Below, piece by piece: positions 25,120 through 33,232 of a stretch of 64,000 nt of DNA. Below the pieces are notes generated by a model, which saw only the letters and a list, made by a program, of their open reading frames with translations, did no database searches and was not told the DNA's origin. The stretch covers positions 1 through 64,000 of the forward strand of contig JAZQGP010000047.1 of the NCBI GenBank assembly GCA_045540015.1, in the 5' to 3' direction. Position 1 is the first letter of the stretch. Every line of letters starts with the position of its first letter. A program made the position numbers and the translations under genes. Source of the stretch: UMGS1387 sp045540015 (GTDB lineage: Bacteria; Bacillota; Clostridia; Oscillospirales; CAG-382).

Positions 25120-25605
25120 ATGAAAAACAAACTCAAAACACTTTTAGCACTTTTACTCGTTGCCGTAATGGCTCTGTCCTTTGTTGCTTGTGAAAACAGT
25201 AATACCACAGATACAACCGACACAGATAATTCTTCAACAAACAACTCTACTACTGACGCTTCATCTACAAATAATAATGAAACTGTACAGCTGGATAAGT
25301 TTCAACAATTTGAAAATGGTTTAACCGATAAACAAATTGAATTTGAGATTGTTCAAAAAATGAGTTCTATGGTTGGAGCAAAAGAGGGATATGGTTACAA
25401 ATTCAATGATGAAACATCCGTAGAATTATATCTTTTTGATAAAGCTTCAGATGCTTACAAAGAAGCTATTAAAAATAACAAAATATATGTAGAGTCTTTC
25501 GGTATAGCCATGGATGTTGTTTTTAATGACGATATATGTATTTATTATAATGGTGAAGTTGCAAACAAGGCGGATATAGAAGCAATTTTTGAAAGTCTTA
25601 AATAA
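25120..25605 (+). CDS. Small predicted lipoprotein, function unknown
   Basis: 161 aa. A signal peptide with lipobox LSFVAC (Cys near residue 25) is followed by a Thr/Asn/Ser/Asp-rich spacer to about residue 55. A mixed alpha/beta domain of ~100 residues follows (QFENGLTDKQIEFEIVQKMS, VELYLFDKASDAYKEAI, FGIAMDVVFNDDICIYYNGE). It should be anchored on the outer face of the membrane. AGGAGGG precedes the ATG. It is the only gene behind the structured leader and terminator, so its expression probably depends on readthrough. I do not recognise the C-terminal domain. Confidence 0.8.
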   Translation: MKNKLKTLLALLLVAVMALSFVACENSNTTDTTDTDNSSTNNSTTDASSTNNNETVQLDKFQQFENGLTDKQIEFEIVQKMSSMVGAKEGYGYKFNDETSVELYLFDKASDAYKEAIKNNKIYVESFGIAMDVVFNDDICIYYNGEVANKADIEAIFESLK

Positions 25606-25613
25606 TACTTGAA

Positions 25614-25649
25614 AAGCGGTTAAGGCGTAAAATCCTCAACCGCTTTTTT
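25614..25649 (+). terminator. Terminator of the lipoprotein gene
   Basis: AAGCGGTTaAGG (25614-25625) pairs with CCTcAACCGCTT (25634-25645), followed by TTTT. Confidence 0.8.
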
Positions 25650-25653
25650 GCTT

Positions 25654-25975
25654 TCATCGGCTTGTTTCAACCAGATATTTTACAAGGTCAGGCAAAATGC
25701 CCTGCCGTGATACATCACCGATAAATGATACATCGGTTATATTTGGCGGTGTCTTGCCGTTGGTGTAAAAGTTCAAAACATCAATAATCTTTAAACGCTC
25801 TTTTCTTCCGTCATTGTATGTAATATCAGCCCACACATCACGGAAAAGCTCTGTTTTCGATGCGGGGTTCTGTTTGTTTTGTAGGAAATAGACATTAATG
25901 AGAAAGTTTGCGTAAAATTGTAAATTTGAGGAAGCTTTTGGCGAGAACAGATCTGCATATAGGGTAAGTGAGAAT
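25654..25975 (-). pseudogene. C-terminal remnant of an unidentified protein
   Basis: The minus strand is open for ~106 codons ending at 25654 and reads like genuine protein (FYANFLINVYFLQNKQNPAS, ELFRDVWADITYNDGRKER, DVSFIGDVSRQGILPDLVKY). It begins at a stop codon without any ATG for the first half; the only in-frame start (GTG at 25836) has no ribosome site and cuts the conserved-looking part in two. I take it as the tail of a larger gene truncated at its 5' side. The family is not recognised. It lies between the lipoprotein and the giant secreted protein in the presumed island. Confidence 0.5.
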
Positions 25976-26048
25976 TTTTAAAAAAGTCATAAAATAACAA
26001 AGAGGAAACAAGCAAAAGCCTGTTTCCTCTACTTATTATAGCCTAAGC

Positions 26049-29000
26049 TTACTTGTAAAGCTCATCAACAGGGATTCCCACTTCATTATCGTAATCGAGA
26101 ATTATCTGATAAATCTTTCTCTTTGTTTCTTCATCAAGTCCGCCATGACTGAGAAGTCCCATTGCGGTATCATATACATTGCCCGTAACCGATTCGCCGT
26201 ATACCGTGAACTGCTCACCGTTTACGGTAAGCTTCGTGTAGGTCTTACATACAAGGTTCTTCTTGTAATTTGCAACAGTAATGTTTTTAAGAGCGCAGGT
26301 AAAGATAACCCCTTCGTCAAACACATCGTAAATGTAGTCTGTTCCGTCTGCCTTATTATAAGCAACACCTGTTACATGCTTTGCAAAGTCAAAGGTAAGC
26401 TCTGCACCGTTGAGCGCACTTTCAAGTGCGATGATGTAGCCGTATTCGTCAATGACAAACTCTGTTTCTTCAGACCTTGCCGATGTAAGAACAGAAGCTC
26501 TGAAGCGTATACCCATGGGATTCTCTACTCTGACAGATTTCTTGCCGTCTGTTGTCATAAAGGAATCCATGTTAAGCTTTGTTGCCGATGCATTGTCTTT
26601 TGCTATGTAGAAATACTGTGATTTTACAATTACAGGCGAATCGGCACTCGCCTTTTCTACCACTTCAACGAGCTTATTGCCTTCTGAAATGACCTTATAA
26701 ATCCTGTCATCTTCTGCAATCAATGTCTGAACTCCGTCAATTTCAATGTATCTTACATTGGAAGATGCAGCCTTCTCACCGAGGTCGATTTCAACATAGG
26801 AAGGATTGTCGCTATACGCAAGAACATATGTTGAGAACTTATCTGTTTCAAATGTAAATGTACCCTTTTCGGCATCAAATGTACCCCCGATAATTGCTGT
26901 TTCGAGGTTGCCGCTGCCGTCATCGTGAACACGCACAATTCTGTACTTACGGATTACATTTTCATCACTGTTCAGAAGGTCTTCGGGAATTTCGATTGTA
27001 ATTGTTACCTTATCGTTTGTTTCGGTAATCTTTGTTTCTTTGGTGGAAGTTTCTCCTGCTTCTTCGGTAGTTACTTCCTTGAAAAGACTAATGTCGAGGT
27101 ACTTGCCGATTTCAGTATCTCTTTCATCAGCCACCGCTTCTTGAGCCGCCGCTTTTTCCTCTGCCGAAACATCGTCTACAGGAACATCTAAAACCTCAAG
27201 ATATACGTTGACACTTGTCTTACCTTCAGCAACAGATGTCTGTTCTTCTGTAGTAAGAACCGTGTTGAAGATTTCTACGGGCGATTTAAGCACGAGTGCC
27301 GCACCCATATCATTTGTAGCCGAGTCGGTTTTGTCGACAACAACCTCATCGAGAGGCTTGTTTACTGCAAGTGTTTCGGTTGCATCGCAAGCAGTACAGG
27401 TACGTACAAGACCGTCCTCTGTATTCGCCCATCCGCCGTATGTGTGGGATGCTGTTTTTGTTTCTCCGCACTCACATTCACCGGTGTGTGTTCCGTCACC
27501 GTTATCAGTCCAGTCTCCAAAGTCGCAGGTGTGTTCTTCATTATCTCCATCGTCGCCGACACCGCCCTCAAAAGCGGCCTCGGATGCATAGAGATATGCT
27601 GGAAGTGAAGCTGTATATGCAGACATTATGGAACTATATTCCCATTCTGCTTCGGGAAGAGCGACAATTGTCATATCCTCTTGCTCGTTTTCATTAACGA
27701 ATTTCACCAGACGGAGTGCGCCTGTATCGTCATAGTAAGACCAGGTAGCAACTAAAACTGCTGTTCCGTCTTTGTTAAAAGATACCTTCCAGTTCTTCAT
27801 ATCAACTATGCCGGGATATTCAAAGTCGCCGTAAACCCTGTATGATGTAGTAAAATGTTCCTTCTCGTATGCACCCATCCTGCCGCTGTTACCAACCCAC
27901 ATGTTAGGTACCCATGCTGCACGGATGCGGACTGCTTCGGGAGAAAAGCCTGCTTCTTCAAGGTCTATTTTGAGATACTCTTCGTTATATGGTGCGCCTC
28001 CCCACACTCCTGCCTGCATAAGCTGGAATTCCATTGCACCCTCGTCTGTAATAACGATTGTACCGTCTTCCTTGGGTGTTACCTCAACGAAGTTGTCTAA
28101 TTGCATTGCTTCCTCTTCGTATCTCATACGGAAATTGAAGTAGTTTTCTTCATAGAAGAGTACATAGTCGTCAAAATCCACATATCCGTCTTCATCACGG
28201 TCACGAACAAATTCGTTGTAGTCAATTATATCAACTACATCGTAGCCGTTCATATCGCCCATACCCCAGTTGTCAAACAGCCATTCAATACAGTCTGGAA
28301 CGGTATTTTCGTTTTCATCGGTTTCAAGATCATCAACAATGCCGTCTCCGTCAGAGTCTGTGTCACAGGGGAATCCGTCGCTTGCTGGAAGACAAGCAGC
28401 GTACGTCTTATCCGCATCCTTGAAAACAATGATATAGGACGCGTTGTCGCTGAGTGCATCAAATTCGGTAAGTGATGAAATCTGAGAATAAACGTGTCTC
28501 TTCATTCCGCAGTTCTTACAGATATCGTCTTCGCCGAAGTCGTGACCTGTTGCATTAAGTGTAAGAGCCTCGGGACCTTCGTATTCATCGAGAAGAGGAA
28601 CCTCACCTTCTTCATCTGCAAAATACTTATAGCAAGTTTCGCAGTACCAGTTTTCAACAACGCCCTGTTCTGTACAGGTAGCATCGACAGCAGGTGTATA
28701 AACCTTTTCGTGAGGACATAATTCACGGTAGCGATAGGTGTTGTTAAGCTCTTCGCTCTGTGCCTTGAACACAAGGTTTTCTTCATCGAAAACAATATAT
28801 TCGTTATCGGTGTCAAAGGTTGACCAGGCAAGGAAAGCACCAGCACCTGTATCATAACTGTCCTGCCTGAAGCTTGCGGGATGGGGAATATAGCCGTTTA
28901 CACCTACAAGCTCGTGAGCATATGCAATTATCTTGCCGTCGATTGCGGAAAAATAGTTGCCGTCATCCTTAAAGCCGTTCTCGTCAAAATCATATACCAA

Positions 29001-30260
29001 AAATTCAGCCTTATCACTTGTTGCTGTGATAATACCGTATTCGCTTATGGAAACTTCAACGGCGTTTCTTGTGCCGTTGGAATTTGTCACATTACCCATA
29101 GCATAGTACTTACCACCAGACTTACCTACAAGCAAATAGCGCTCGCCCGTCTGGTCACTTTCCATTGAGCTTTCTTTATAAAGTTCGAACTTTGCCTGTT
29201 CTGCGTGTGAGCAGGATTCGTCATGAGGAAGGGGTGCGATGAATGTGTCGGCAACTGAGATCTTTGCTGAGAAATCAGACTTTGAGAAGTATGTTTCACA
29301 GCCTGCACAGTACCAGTATTCGGGGTTACCTGCATAAGTACATGTAGCAGGTGTTGCTTCTTTGTGAGTTACATTCGATGAATCGTGGTCGCATACTTCA
29401 CGGTAAAGCCAGATGTTTGTCTGCTTGTCAACTGTGTACTGAACGCGCTCTTCGTCATCAATTTCGCCCACGTCCTCAGTATATGCAACGGTTGCTCTGA
29501 ACTGTCCACCGATGTTTGGGTAAGGAGCACCCATTGTCATAACGTCATACTGATATGTAGACGAGCCGCCGGTTCTGAACTTACAGCGGTTGACTACCTG
29601 CCAATGACCTGCATAGTCGCCATCTTCCACAACTCTCAAGTACCACCATGCAGAGCCTGCAGTGTTATAGGAGCTCGCATAAATAGGCATTGAGGAATGG
29701 TAGTGGTGGCCGTTTGAGCCGTCACTTGTGCTGGATGAATATCCGCAAAGATATCCTCCGCCTTCAACGTTATCAGCCATCAGGTAATAAGCGTGGCCAG
29801 GGAACTTATATGTGTAAGGACGCAAACGCAGACGAAGTATGGGGTCATGATTTGCTTCGGGATAACTGTAAACAGTTATTTCTTCCTTATCTGCAGACAT
29901 ATCAAAGTAGTGTGTGCCGTCCTGATCCTGTGCATAGGAATAGCGGAAACCGTTATTTCTGTAGTTCTGCGTACCCATTGCGTGGTAGGAGGTTTCGCCT
30001 GTAGTTTCATTATAGTAAGAACCTACAATGATATAACGCTGATTGGGAACTATTTCAGCAAGGCTGTGCACCCTGACATATTCGTCCGTAACCGGCGTCG
30101 AGGCAAGCTCAGCAATCTCTTTACCTGTCTCAACAGTCACGCTCTCCTCTACCGTTTCAACAACAGTCACAGCAGAAGGTGTTGCAAGCACATTTACGGG
30201 TAATACCGGTATTACCATAAAAACCGATAATACCAGTGCCATTAATTTTGTCTTTTTCAC
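26049..30260 (-). CDS. Giant secreted multidomain protein, function unknown
   Basis: 1403 aa with a signal peptide (MKKTKLMALVLSVFMVIPVL...VNVLA). Three Cys-rich modules with CxxC pairs (YWYCAGCETYF ~320, NWYCETCYKYFADEEGE ~545, DICKNCGM ~585, RTCTACDATE ~955) look like the small zinc-ribbon-like repeats common in clostridial surface proteins. Residues ~625-700 hold EF-hand/dockerin-like calcium loops (DTDSDGDGIVDD, DRDEDGYVDFDDY). The last ~160 residues form a module shared with the 580-aa protein at 61179-62921. No LPxTG or SLH anchor is visible. AAGGAGG precedes the start. It is transcribed divergently from the membrane LuxR regulator, which may control it. Confidence 0.8.
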   Translation of the reverse strand: MKKTKLMALVLSVFMVIPVLPVNVLATPSAVTVVETVEESVTVETGKEIAELASTPVTDEYVRVHSLAEIVPNQRYIIVGSYYNETTGETSYHAMGTQNYRNNGFRYSYAQDQDGTHYFDMSADKEEITVYSYPEANHDPILRLRLRPYTYKFPGHAYYLMADNVEGGGYLCGYSSSTSDGSNGHHYHSSMPIYASSYNTAGSAWWYLRVVEDGDYAGHWQVVNRCKFRTGGSSTYQYDVMTMGAPYPNIGGQFRATVAYTEDVGEIDDEERVQYTVDKQTNIWLYREVCDHDSSNVTHKEATPATCTYAGNPEYWYCAGCETYFSKSDFSAKISVADTFIAPLPHDESCSHAEQAKFELYKESSMESDQTGERYLLVGKSGGKYYAMGNVTNSNGTRNAVEVSISEYGIITATSDKAEFLVYDFDENGFKDDGNYFSAIDGKIIAYAHELVGVNGYIPHPASFRQDSYDTGAGAFLAWSTFDTDNEYIVFDEENLVFKAQSEELNNTYRYRELCPHEKVYTPAVDATCTEQGVVENWYCETCYKYFADEEGEVPLLDEYEGPEALTLNATGHDFGEDDICKNCGMKRHVYSQISSLTEFDALSDNASYIIVFKDADKTYAACLPASDGFPCDTDSDGDGIVDDLETDENENTVPDCIEWLFDNWGMGDMNGYDVVDIIDYNEFVRDRDEDGYVDFDDYVLFYEENYFNFRMRYEEEAMQLDNFVEVTPKEDGTIVITDEGAMEFQLMQAGVWGGAPYNEEYLKIDLEEAGFSPEAVRIRAAWVPNMWVGNSGRMGAYEKEHFTTSYRVYGDFEYPGIVDMKNWKVSFNKDGTAVLVATWSYYDDTGALRLVKFVNENEQEDMTIVALPEAEWEYSSIMSAYTASLPAYLYASEAAFEGGVGDDGDNEEHTCDFGDWTDNGDGTHTGECECGETKTASHTYGGWANTEDGLVRTCTACDATETLAVNKPLDEVVVDKTDSATNDMGAALVLKSPVEIFNTVLTTEEQTSVAEGKTSVNVYLEVLDVPVDDVSAEEKAAAQEAVADERDTEIGKYLDISLFKEVTTEEAGETSTKETKITETNDKVTITIEIPEDLLNSDENVIRKYRIVRVHDDGSGNLETAIIGGTFDAEKGTFTFETDKFSTYVLAYSDNPSYVEIDLGEKAASSNVRYIEIDGVQTLIAEDDRIYKVISEGNKLVEVVEKASADSPVIVKSQYFYIAKDNASATKLNMDSFMTTDGKKSVRVENPMGIRFRASVLTSARSEETEFVIDEYGYIIALESALNGAELTFDFAKHVTGVAYNKADGTDYIYDVFDEGVIFTCALKNITVANYKKNLVCKTYTKLTVNGEQFTVYGESVTGNVYDTAMGLLSHGGLDEETKRKIYQIILDYDNEVGIPVDELYK

Positions 30261-30313
30261 GAGAATTCCTCCTTAAAAAAATATACAATGTTTCTTATAC
30301 TCCGAAGCCGCAC

Positions 30314-30342
30314 TTGACTTGTCAGGCAAAATGTGATAAAAT
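30314..30342 (+). promoter_or_regulatory. Plus-strand promoter in the divergent intergenic region
   Basis: TTGACT (30314-30319), a 17-bp spacer and TAAAAT (30337-30342), pointing towards the LuxR gene. Predicted start near 30349. Confidence 0.55.
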
Positions 30343-30348
30343 ATAGGG

Positions 30349-30473
30349 GATTTTCCGGGGCGTTCTCTGTGTTCATCGGCGTGTAAACAGAGAGCCTTAC
30401 AAAAGGTTTTATCCTGATGCAAAAAGGGCGTCCCCCAAAAAAACAGTACAGATGATACCCTCCCTTTTTTCAA
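30349..30473 (+). ncRNA. Candidate small RNA in the divergent intergenic region
   Basis: Downstream of the promoter at 30314-30342 the sequence forms a TCTCTGT/ACAGAGA hairpin (around 30364-30394) closed by GGGGA (from 30347) with TCCCC (around 30432), and ends with AAAAAGGG...CCCTTTTTT, which could act as a terminator with a long loop. No open frame. It could equally be a long untranslated leader of the LuxR gene. Confidence 0.35.
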
Positions 30474-30503
30474 CCTTGCAATATAATTATAGTATATATT
30501 ATC

Positions 30504-30541
30504 AAAAAAAGCCCCACACCTGCCTCAAAAATCAGTGTGGG
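30504..30541 (-). terminator. Minus-strand terminator-like hairpin overlapping the repeat array
   Basis: CCCACAC (30535-30541, minus) pairs with GTGTGGG (30513-30519, minus) and is followed by GC and seven T residues. It would stop antisense transcription arriving from the regulator gene. Confidence 0.45.
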
Positions 30542-30563
30542 TTTGGTGTGGATTTGGTGTAGG
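30535..30563 (+). repeat. Three 11-bp-phased GTGTGGR repeats (candidate operator)
   Basis: GTGTGGG, GTGTGGA and GTGTAGG start at 30535, 30546 and 30557, separated by TTTG. The period of 11 bp puts them on one DNA face. A fourth, inverted copy (CCCACAC) is at 30513-30519. The third copy overlaps the -35 region of the regulator gene. Confidence 0.6.
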
Positions 30564-30583
30564 AAGCGTGCTTTTTGTATGAT
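30554..30583 (+). promoter_or_regulatory. Promoter of the membrane LuxR regulator gene
   Basis: TTGGTG (30554-30559), an 18-bp spacer and TATGAT (30578-30583). The -35 lies within the repeat array, the usual site for an activator that contacts sigma. Confidence 0.5.
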
Positions 30584-30615
30584 TTATATAAAAAGCAATT
30601 TGAAGGAGCAGCTTT

Positions 30616-31686
30616 ATGAAAAAATTATTTGCGGGCATCATATTTATAATACCTTTGACATCCGTGCTCACGTCTTGTTCGCCAATCGGTGACAAAACAA
30701 TCAGCATGTCAATTATATACGGTGCGACGGTGGTGCTGTCACTTATCATGCTTTTGGTTTACTGTCTTACTATCAAAAAGAAAGACACCTGGTTTTTGCT
30801 ATTATTCTCCTCGATACTTATTGTAAACATCGGATATCTGTCCTTGGCGGTATCAAAAACTCTTGAAGAAGCTCTTCTTGCCAACAGAATAGCATACCTC
30901 GGCTCTGTCTTTTTGCCGATGTCGATGTTCATGCTGATACTCAACGTAACAAAGCTGAAATACAACAAATTTCTGCCCTGTATTCTGTTTGCTGTCAGTG
31001 CAGTCGTGTTCCTGATTGCTGCAAGTCCCGGATATCTTGACATATACTACAAATCGGTAGAGTTGGGAAATGTTAACGGTGTTACGGTGCTCATAAAGGA
31101 ATACGGTTCATGGCACGGCATATATTTAATATATCTGATAGGATATTTCATAACCATGCTCGCAGCAATAACTCACGCCATTGTCATGAAAAGGATTGAA
31201 ACTGCGACACATTCAGTAATTTTACTGTCAGCAGTAACCGTCAACATTGCCGTATGGCTGCTTGAACAGCTTGTAAGCATTGAATTTGAGTTCCTTTCTG
31301 TTTCCTACATAATAAGTGAAGTATTCCTTATCAGTCTTTATATGATGATTCAGAATCAGGAAAAAATGCTTTCAGAGCTTCAGACAAAGCTGGATGCGGC
31401 AAGCTCGGCTTTTTCATCCGTAAATGCATTGGGAACAAGCAGTGAAACCTCCGAATTTATAGAGGGTTGCAAGTTTTTGGCAGATCACCTTTCCACGCTC
31501 ACAATTACCGAAAAATCAATATACGACAAATACCTTGAAGGTAAGGGTACAAAGGATATTATGAAGGAGCTTGACATTACAGAAAACACCTTGAAGTATC
31601 ACAACAAGAATCTTTACGGTAAGCTTGGTGTTTCGTCGAGAAAACAGCTTTTGGAATATGCTAAAGCACTCGGCGGTGATAATTAG
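30616..31686 (+). CDS. Membrane-embedded transcription regulator: 7-8 TM sensor with LuxR-type HTH
   Basis: 356 aa. About eight hydrophobic segments fill residues 5-245 (e.g. IYGATVVLSLIMLLVYCL, LLLFSSILIVNIGYLSLAV, FAVSAVVFLIAASPG, YLIYLIGYFITMLAAITH), resembling the 7TM sensor region of some histidine kinases. A coiled linker (QEKMLSELQTKLDAASSAF) leads to a C-terminal LuxR/GerE helix-turn-helix (~290-350; YLEGKGTKDIMKELDITENT, LKYHNKNLYGKLGVSSRKQL). There is no kinase or receiver domain, so signal and DNA binding lie in one membrane protein. The N-terminus also carries LTSC, which may be a lipobox. A phased repeat upstream is a candidate binding site. The effector is unknown. Confidence 0.8.
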   Translation: MKKLFAGIIFIIPLTSVLTSCSPIGDKTISMSIIYGATVVLSLIMLLVYCLTIKKKDTWFLLLFSSILIVNIGYLSLAVSKTLEEALLANRIAYLGSVFLPMSMFMLILNVTKLKYNKFLPCILFAVSAVVFLIAASPGYLDIYYKSVELGNVNGVTVLIKEYGSWHGIYLIYLIGYFITMLAAITHAIVMKRIETATHSVILLSAVTVNIAVWLLEQLVSIEFEFLSVSYIISEVFLISLYMMIQNQEKMLSELQTKLDAASSAFSSVNALGTSSETSEFIEGCKFLADHLSTLTITEKSIYDKYLEGKGTKDIMKELDITENTLKYHNKNLYGKLGVSSRKQLLEYAKALGGDN

Positions 31687-31825
31687 CCATATTTTATAAC
31701 AAATACACTATAGCGAAAGCCCTCCTCTCCTATCCATTCCCAAACCACCCTATGTCCATCCTCGCCAACACATGCACAACACGTCAATCTACACCCATTT
31801 GACATGAAAATGAACAGTTACGGAC
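31687..31825. other. Intergenic sequence at the right side of the putative island
   Basis: I see no gene or RNA motif here. An 11-bp string TACACCCATTT (31790-31800) repeats part of helix P3 of the leader RNA at 25011-25021, too short to interpret. Confidence 0.4.
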
Positions 31826-31838
31826 CGCCTCCACCAAA
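31826..31838 (+). repeat. Second copy of the ssrA 3'-end core (attR-like)
   Basis: An exact 13-bp copy of the tmRNA end (CGCCTCCACCAAA), followed after 3 bases by a hairpin terminator. It is not part of any intact tRNA or tmRNA gene. This looks like the displaced original 3' end of ssrA with its native terminator. Confidence 0.5.
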
Positions 31839-31841
31839 AGA

Positions 31842-31861
31842 CAAGCCAGGGCTTGCTTTTT
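31842..31861 (+). terminator. Terminator next to the attR-like copy
   Basis: CAAGC/GCTTG (31842-31846 with 31851-31855) followed by CTTTTTG. Its position just after a tmRNA-like 3' end suggests that it was once the ssrA terminator. Confidence 0.65.
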
Positions 31862-31960
31862 GTACCGTTAGATAATAAACAAAGGTAAACTTACAAGATG
31901 TTTCAACAAGGTCCTTCGGCATATGTAGTCTTAAGTTTTTCATATCACAATACAGCAAAA

Positions 31961-31994
31961 CGGAGCAGAGATTTCTCTCTGCTCCGCATTTTTA
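31961..31994. terminator. Bidirectional terminator
   Basis: An 11-bp perfect stem CGGAGCAGAGA/TCTCTGCTCCG (31961-31971 with 31976-31986), a TTTC loop, CATTTTTATT on the plus side and TTTTG on the minus side. It lies between the plus-strand regulator and minus-strand genes. Confidence 0.8.
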
Positions 31995-32023
31995 TTGTTT
32001 GGTCCTTTCAAAAAGTCAGCCGA

Positions 32024-32236
32024 TTATTCGTACTTCGTCCAGTCGGTTACGTCGCGAAGTGCTGTCCACTTTTCGTAGATGTGATTCTTCATTTCGTAAT
32101 CGTGGCTGTTTGTCGCTTCCTGTTTTTGAAACTCTTGTATATACAGGCTCGGATGCGGAACCGGTGTTGATATAATAGTAGCTGTTACCGGAAAAGCCGT
32201 ATCTTGTCCAAATAATTTTTCCCCGCCGCAGAACCT
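32024..32236 (-). pseudogene. C-terminal remnant of an unidentified protein
   Basis: The minus strand is open for ~70 codons ending at the TAA at 32024-32026. The final third reads as natural protein (HDYEMKNHIYEKWTALRDVT, then DWTKYE). The frame starts at a stop codon with no initiation codon in its first half. It probably is the tail of a decayed gene; the family is not recognised. A longer ORF in another frame over the same stretch (32016-32324) is less protein-like. Confidence 0.4.
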
Positions 32237-32320
32237 TTAAGCCTTGGCGGGGATTGTGTTTATTGTTGGCGGCCAACACCTGTAAGTTTTTTTTGCATTG
32301 ACTTGACATCAGCATGGATT

Positions 32321-32608
32321 TCACTGCTTCTTATTCGGATTTTCGGGAAACCATCCTTTTCTGACGCGTTCCCTCTGCTCAAAAAGCTCCTTAACACTCC
32401 AGAAGCACGAACAGCCGACAACGCCGAGAACAGAAGAAACAACCGTACTCTCGACAAACAAAGAGAAAACGGTAAACAATATGCCAAACACGACAAAAGC
32501 AGGCCATGCCTTGCATCCTATGTAATATTCACATTTAATTACAATCGGATGAAACAGACCGATACACAGAAAAGATACAATCGCTATAATAAATCCTGTT
32601 ATATTCAT
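32321..32608 (-). CDS. DUF4491-family small membrane protein
   Basis: 95 aa with three hydrophobic segments (ITGFIIAIVSFLCIGLFHP, AFVVFGILFTVFSLFVE, VVSSVLGVVGCSCFW) and the conserved-looking FHPIVIKCEYYIG and SVKELFEQRERVRKGWFPEN. This pattern fits DUF4491, a family of small membrane proteins of unknown function in Bacteroidetes and Firmicutes. It follows the ybaN-like gene by 3 bp and probably shares its promoter. Confidence 0.75.
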   Translation of the reverse strand: MNITGFIIAIVSFLCIGLFHPIVIKCEYYIGCKAWPAFVVFGILFTVFSLFVESTVVSSVLGVVGCSCFWSVKELFEQRERVRKGWFPENPNKKQ

Positions 32609-32611
32609 AAG

Positions 32612-33003
32612 CTACTCCTTGTTTTTTAAAGCAACTGTTTTTACGATAAAAAGAATACTTGCAAGAAAGCAGATATACAATACGGCAATAACTGCAATCC
32701 AAATCGGGCGGCTTTGTAACAAAAAAGCAACTATTCCGAGTTGAACAGAGACAAAAGTTATCAGCATAACCTTTTGAAGAACCGTAAGTCCGCCTGCCGA
32801 AAGATACCGTGATAAAAACTTTTTGTGCAATTTGCTTGCCATAAATTTCCGATACAGCTTATCGGAGCTTTTTAAAAAGCAAAACGACGCCAAAGATAAA
32901 GCGGAACCGTAGGTAAGACAGGCAAATAGATGCCGAGGGTACCGAAACAACATGATATGCTTCCTACTATAATATAGAGAAACCTCTTAAAGTTCTTCGA
33001 CAT
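32612..33003 (-). pseudogene. YbaN/DUF454-family membrane protein gene with a frameshift
   Basis: The natural start appears to be the ATG at 33001-33003: MSKNFKRFLYIIVG..., then FGTLGIYLPVLPTVPLYLW. The frame then breaks near 32889-32891 and continues in another frame as ASFCFLKSSDKLYRKFMASK...LFIVKTVALKNKE to 32612. Restoring one base (GG to GGG on the coding strand) gives a continuous DUF454 protein of ~130 aa with the family's L-P-T-x-P-x-L-x-x-x-x-F-C-F spacing. The ORF that opens at 32953 is only the downstream part with a false N-terminus. A real mutation or a sequencing error are both possible. Confidence 0.75.
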
Positions 33004-33058
33004 TTTTCAACCATCCGACATCATAAGTATAGTATACCGTTAATATATTTTTTACTAT

Positions 33059-33086
33059 ATTATACACGCAGGCTAAAATTTGTCAA
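33059..33086 (-). promoter_or_regulatory. Promoter of the ybaN-like/DUF4491 pair
   Basis: On the minus strand, TTGACA (33081-33086), a 16-bp spacer and TATAAT (33059-33064). Confidence 0.75.
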
Positions 33087-33145
33087 GTTTTTTGTTATAA
33101 GGTCGAAAAAGCGCTGCGATCAAAGCATTTTTTACAAACATCATA

Positions 33146-33174
33146 TTGACAGCAGATGCGAAAAATGGTAGAAT
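33146..33174 (+). promoter_or_regulatory. Promoter of the SLH surface protein gene
   Basis: TTGACA (33146-33151), a 17-bp spacer and TAGAAT (33169-33174). A second TATAAT-like hexamer is 5 bp further on. Confidence 0.7.
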
Positions 33175-33232
33175 GTGATATAATGTGTTATAATAACATC
33201 ATTATGAAAACTCAAACAAAGGAGAGAAAAAA

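Noticed and set aside
31790..31800. 11-bp string shared with the leader RNA (TACACCCATTT)
   Set aside because: Too short to be informative as an att site or a duplicated element.
31898..32170. 90-codon plus-strand frame
   Set aside because: It runs through a bidirectional terminator and has no supporting signals.
32016..32324. 102-codon minus-strand frame
   Set aside because: Another frame over the same bases ends in much more protein-like sequence, and this one lacks a ribosome site.
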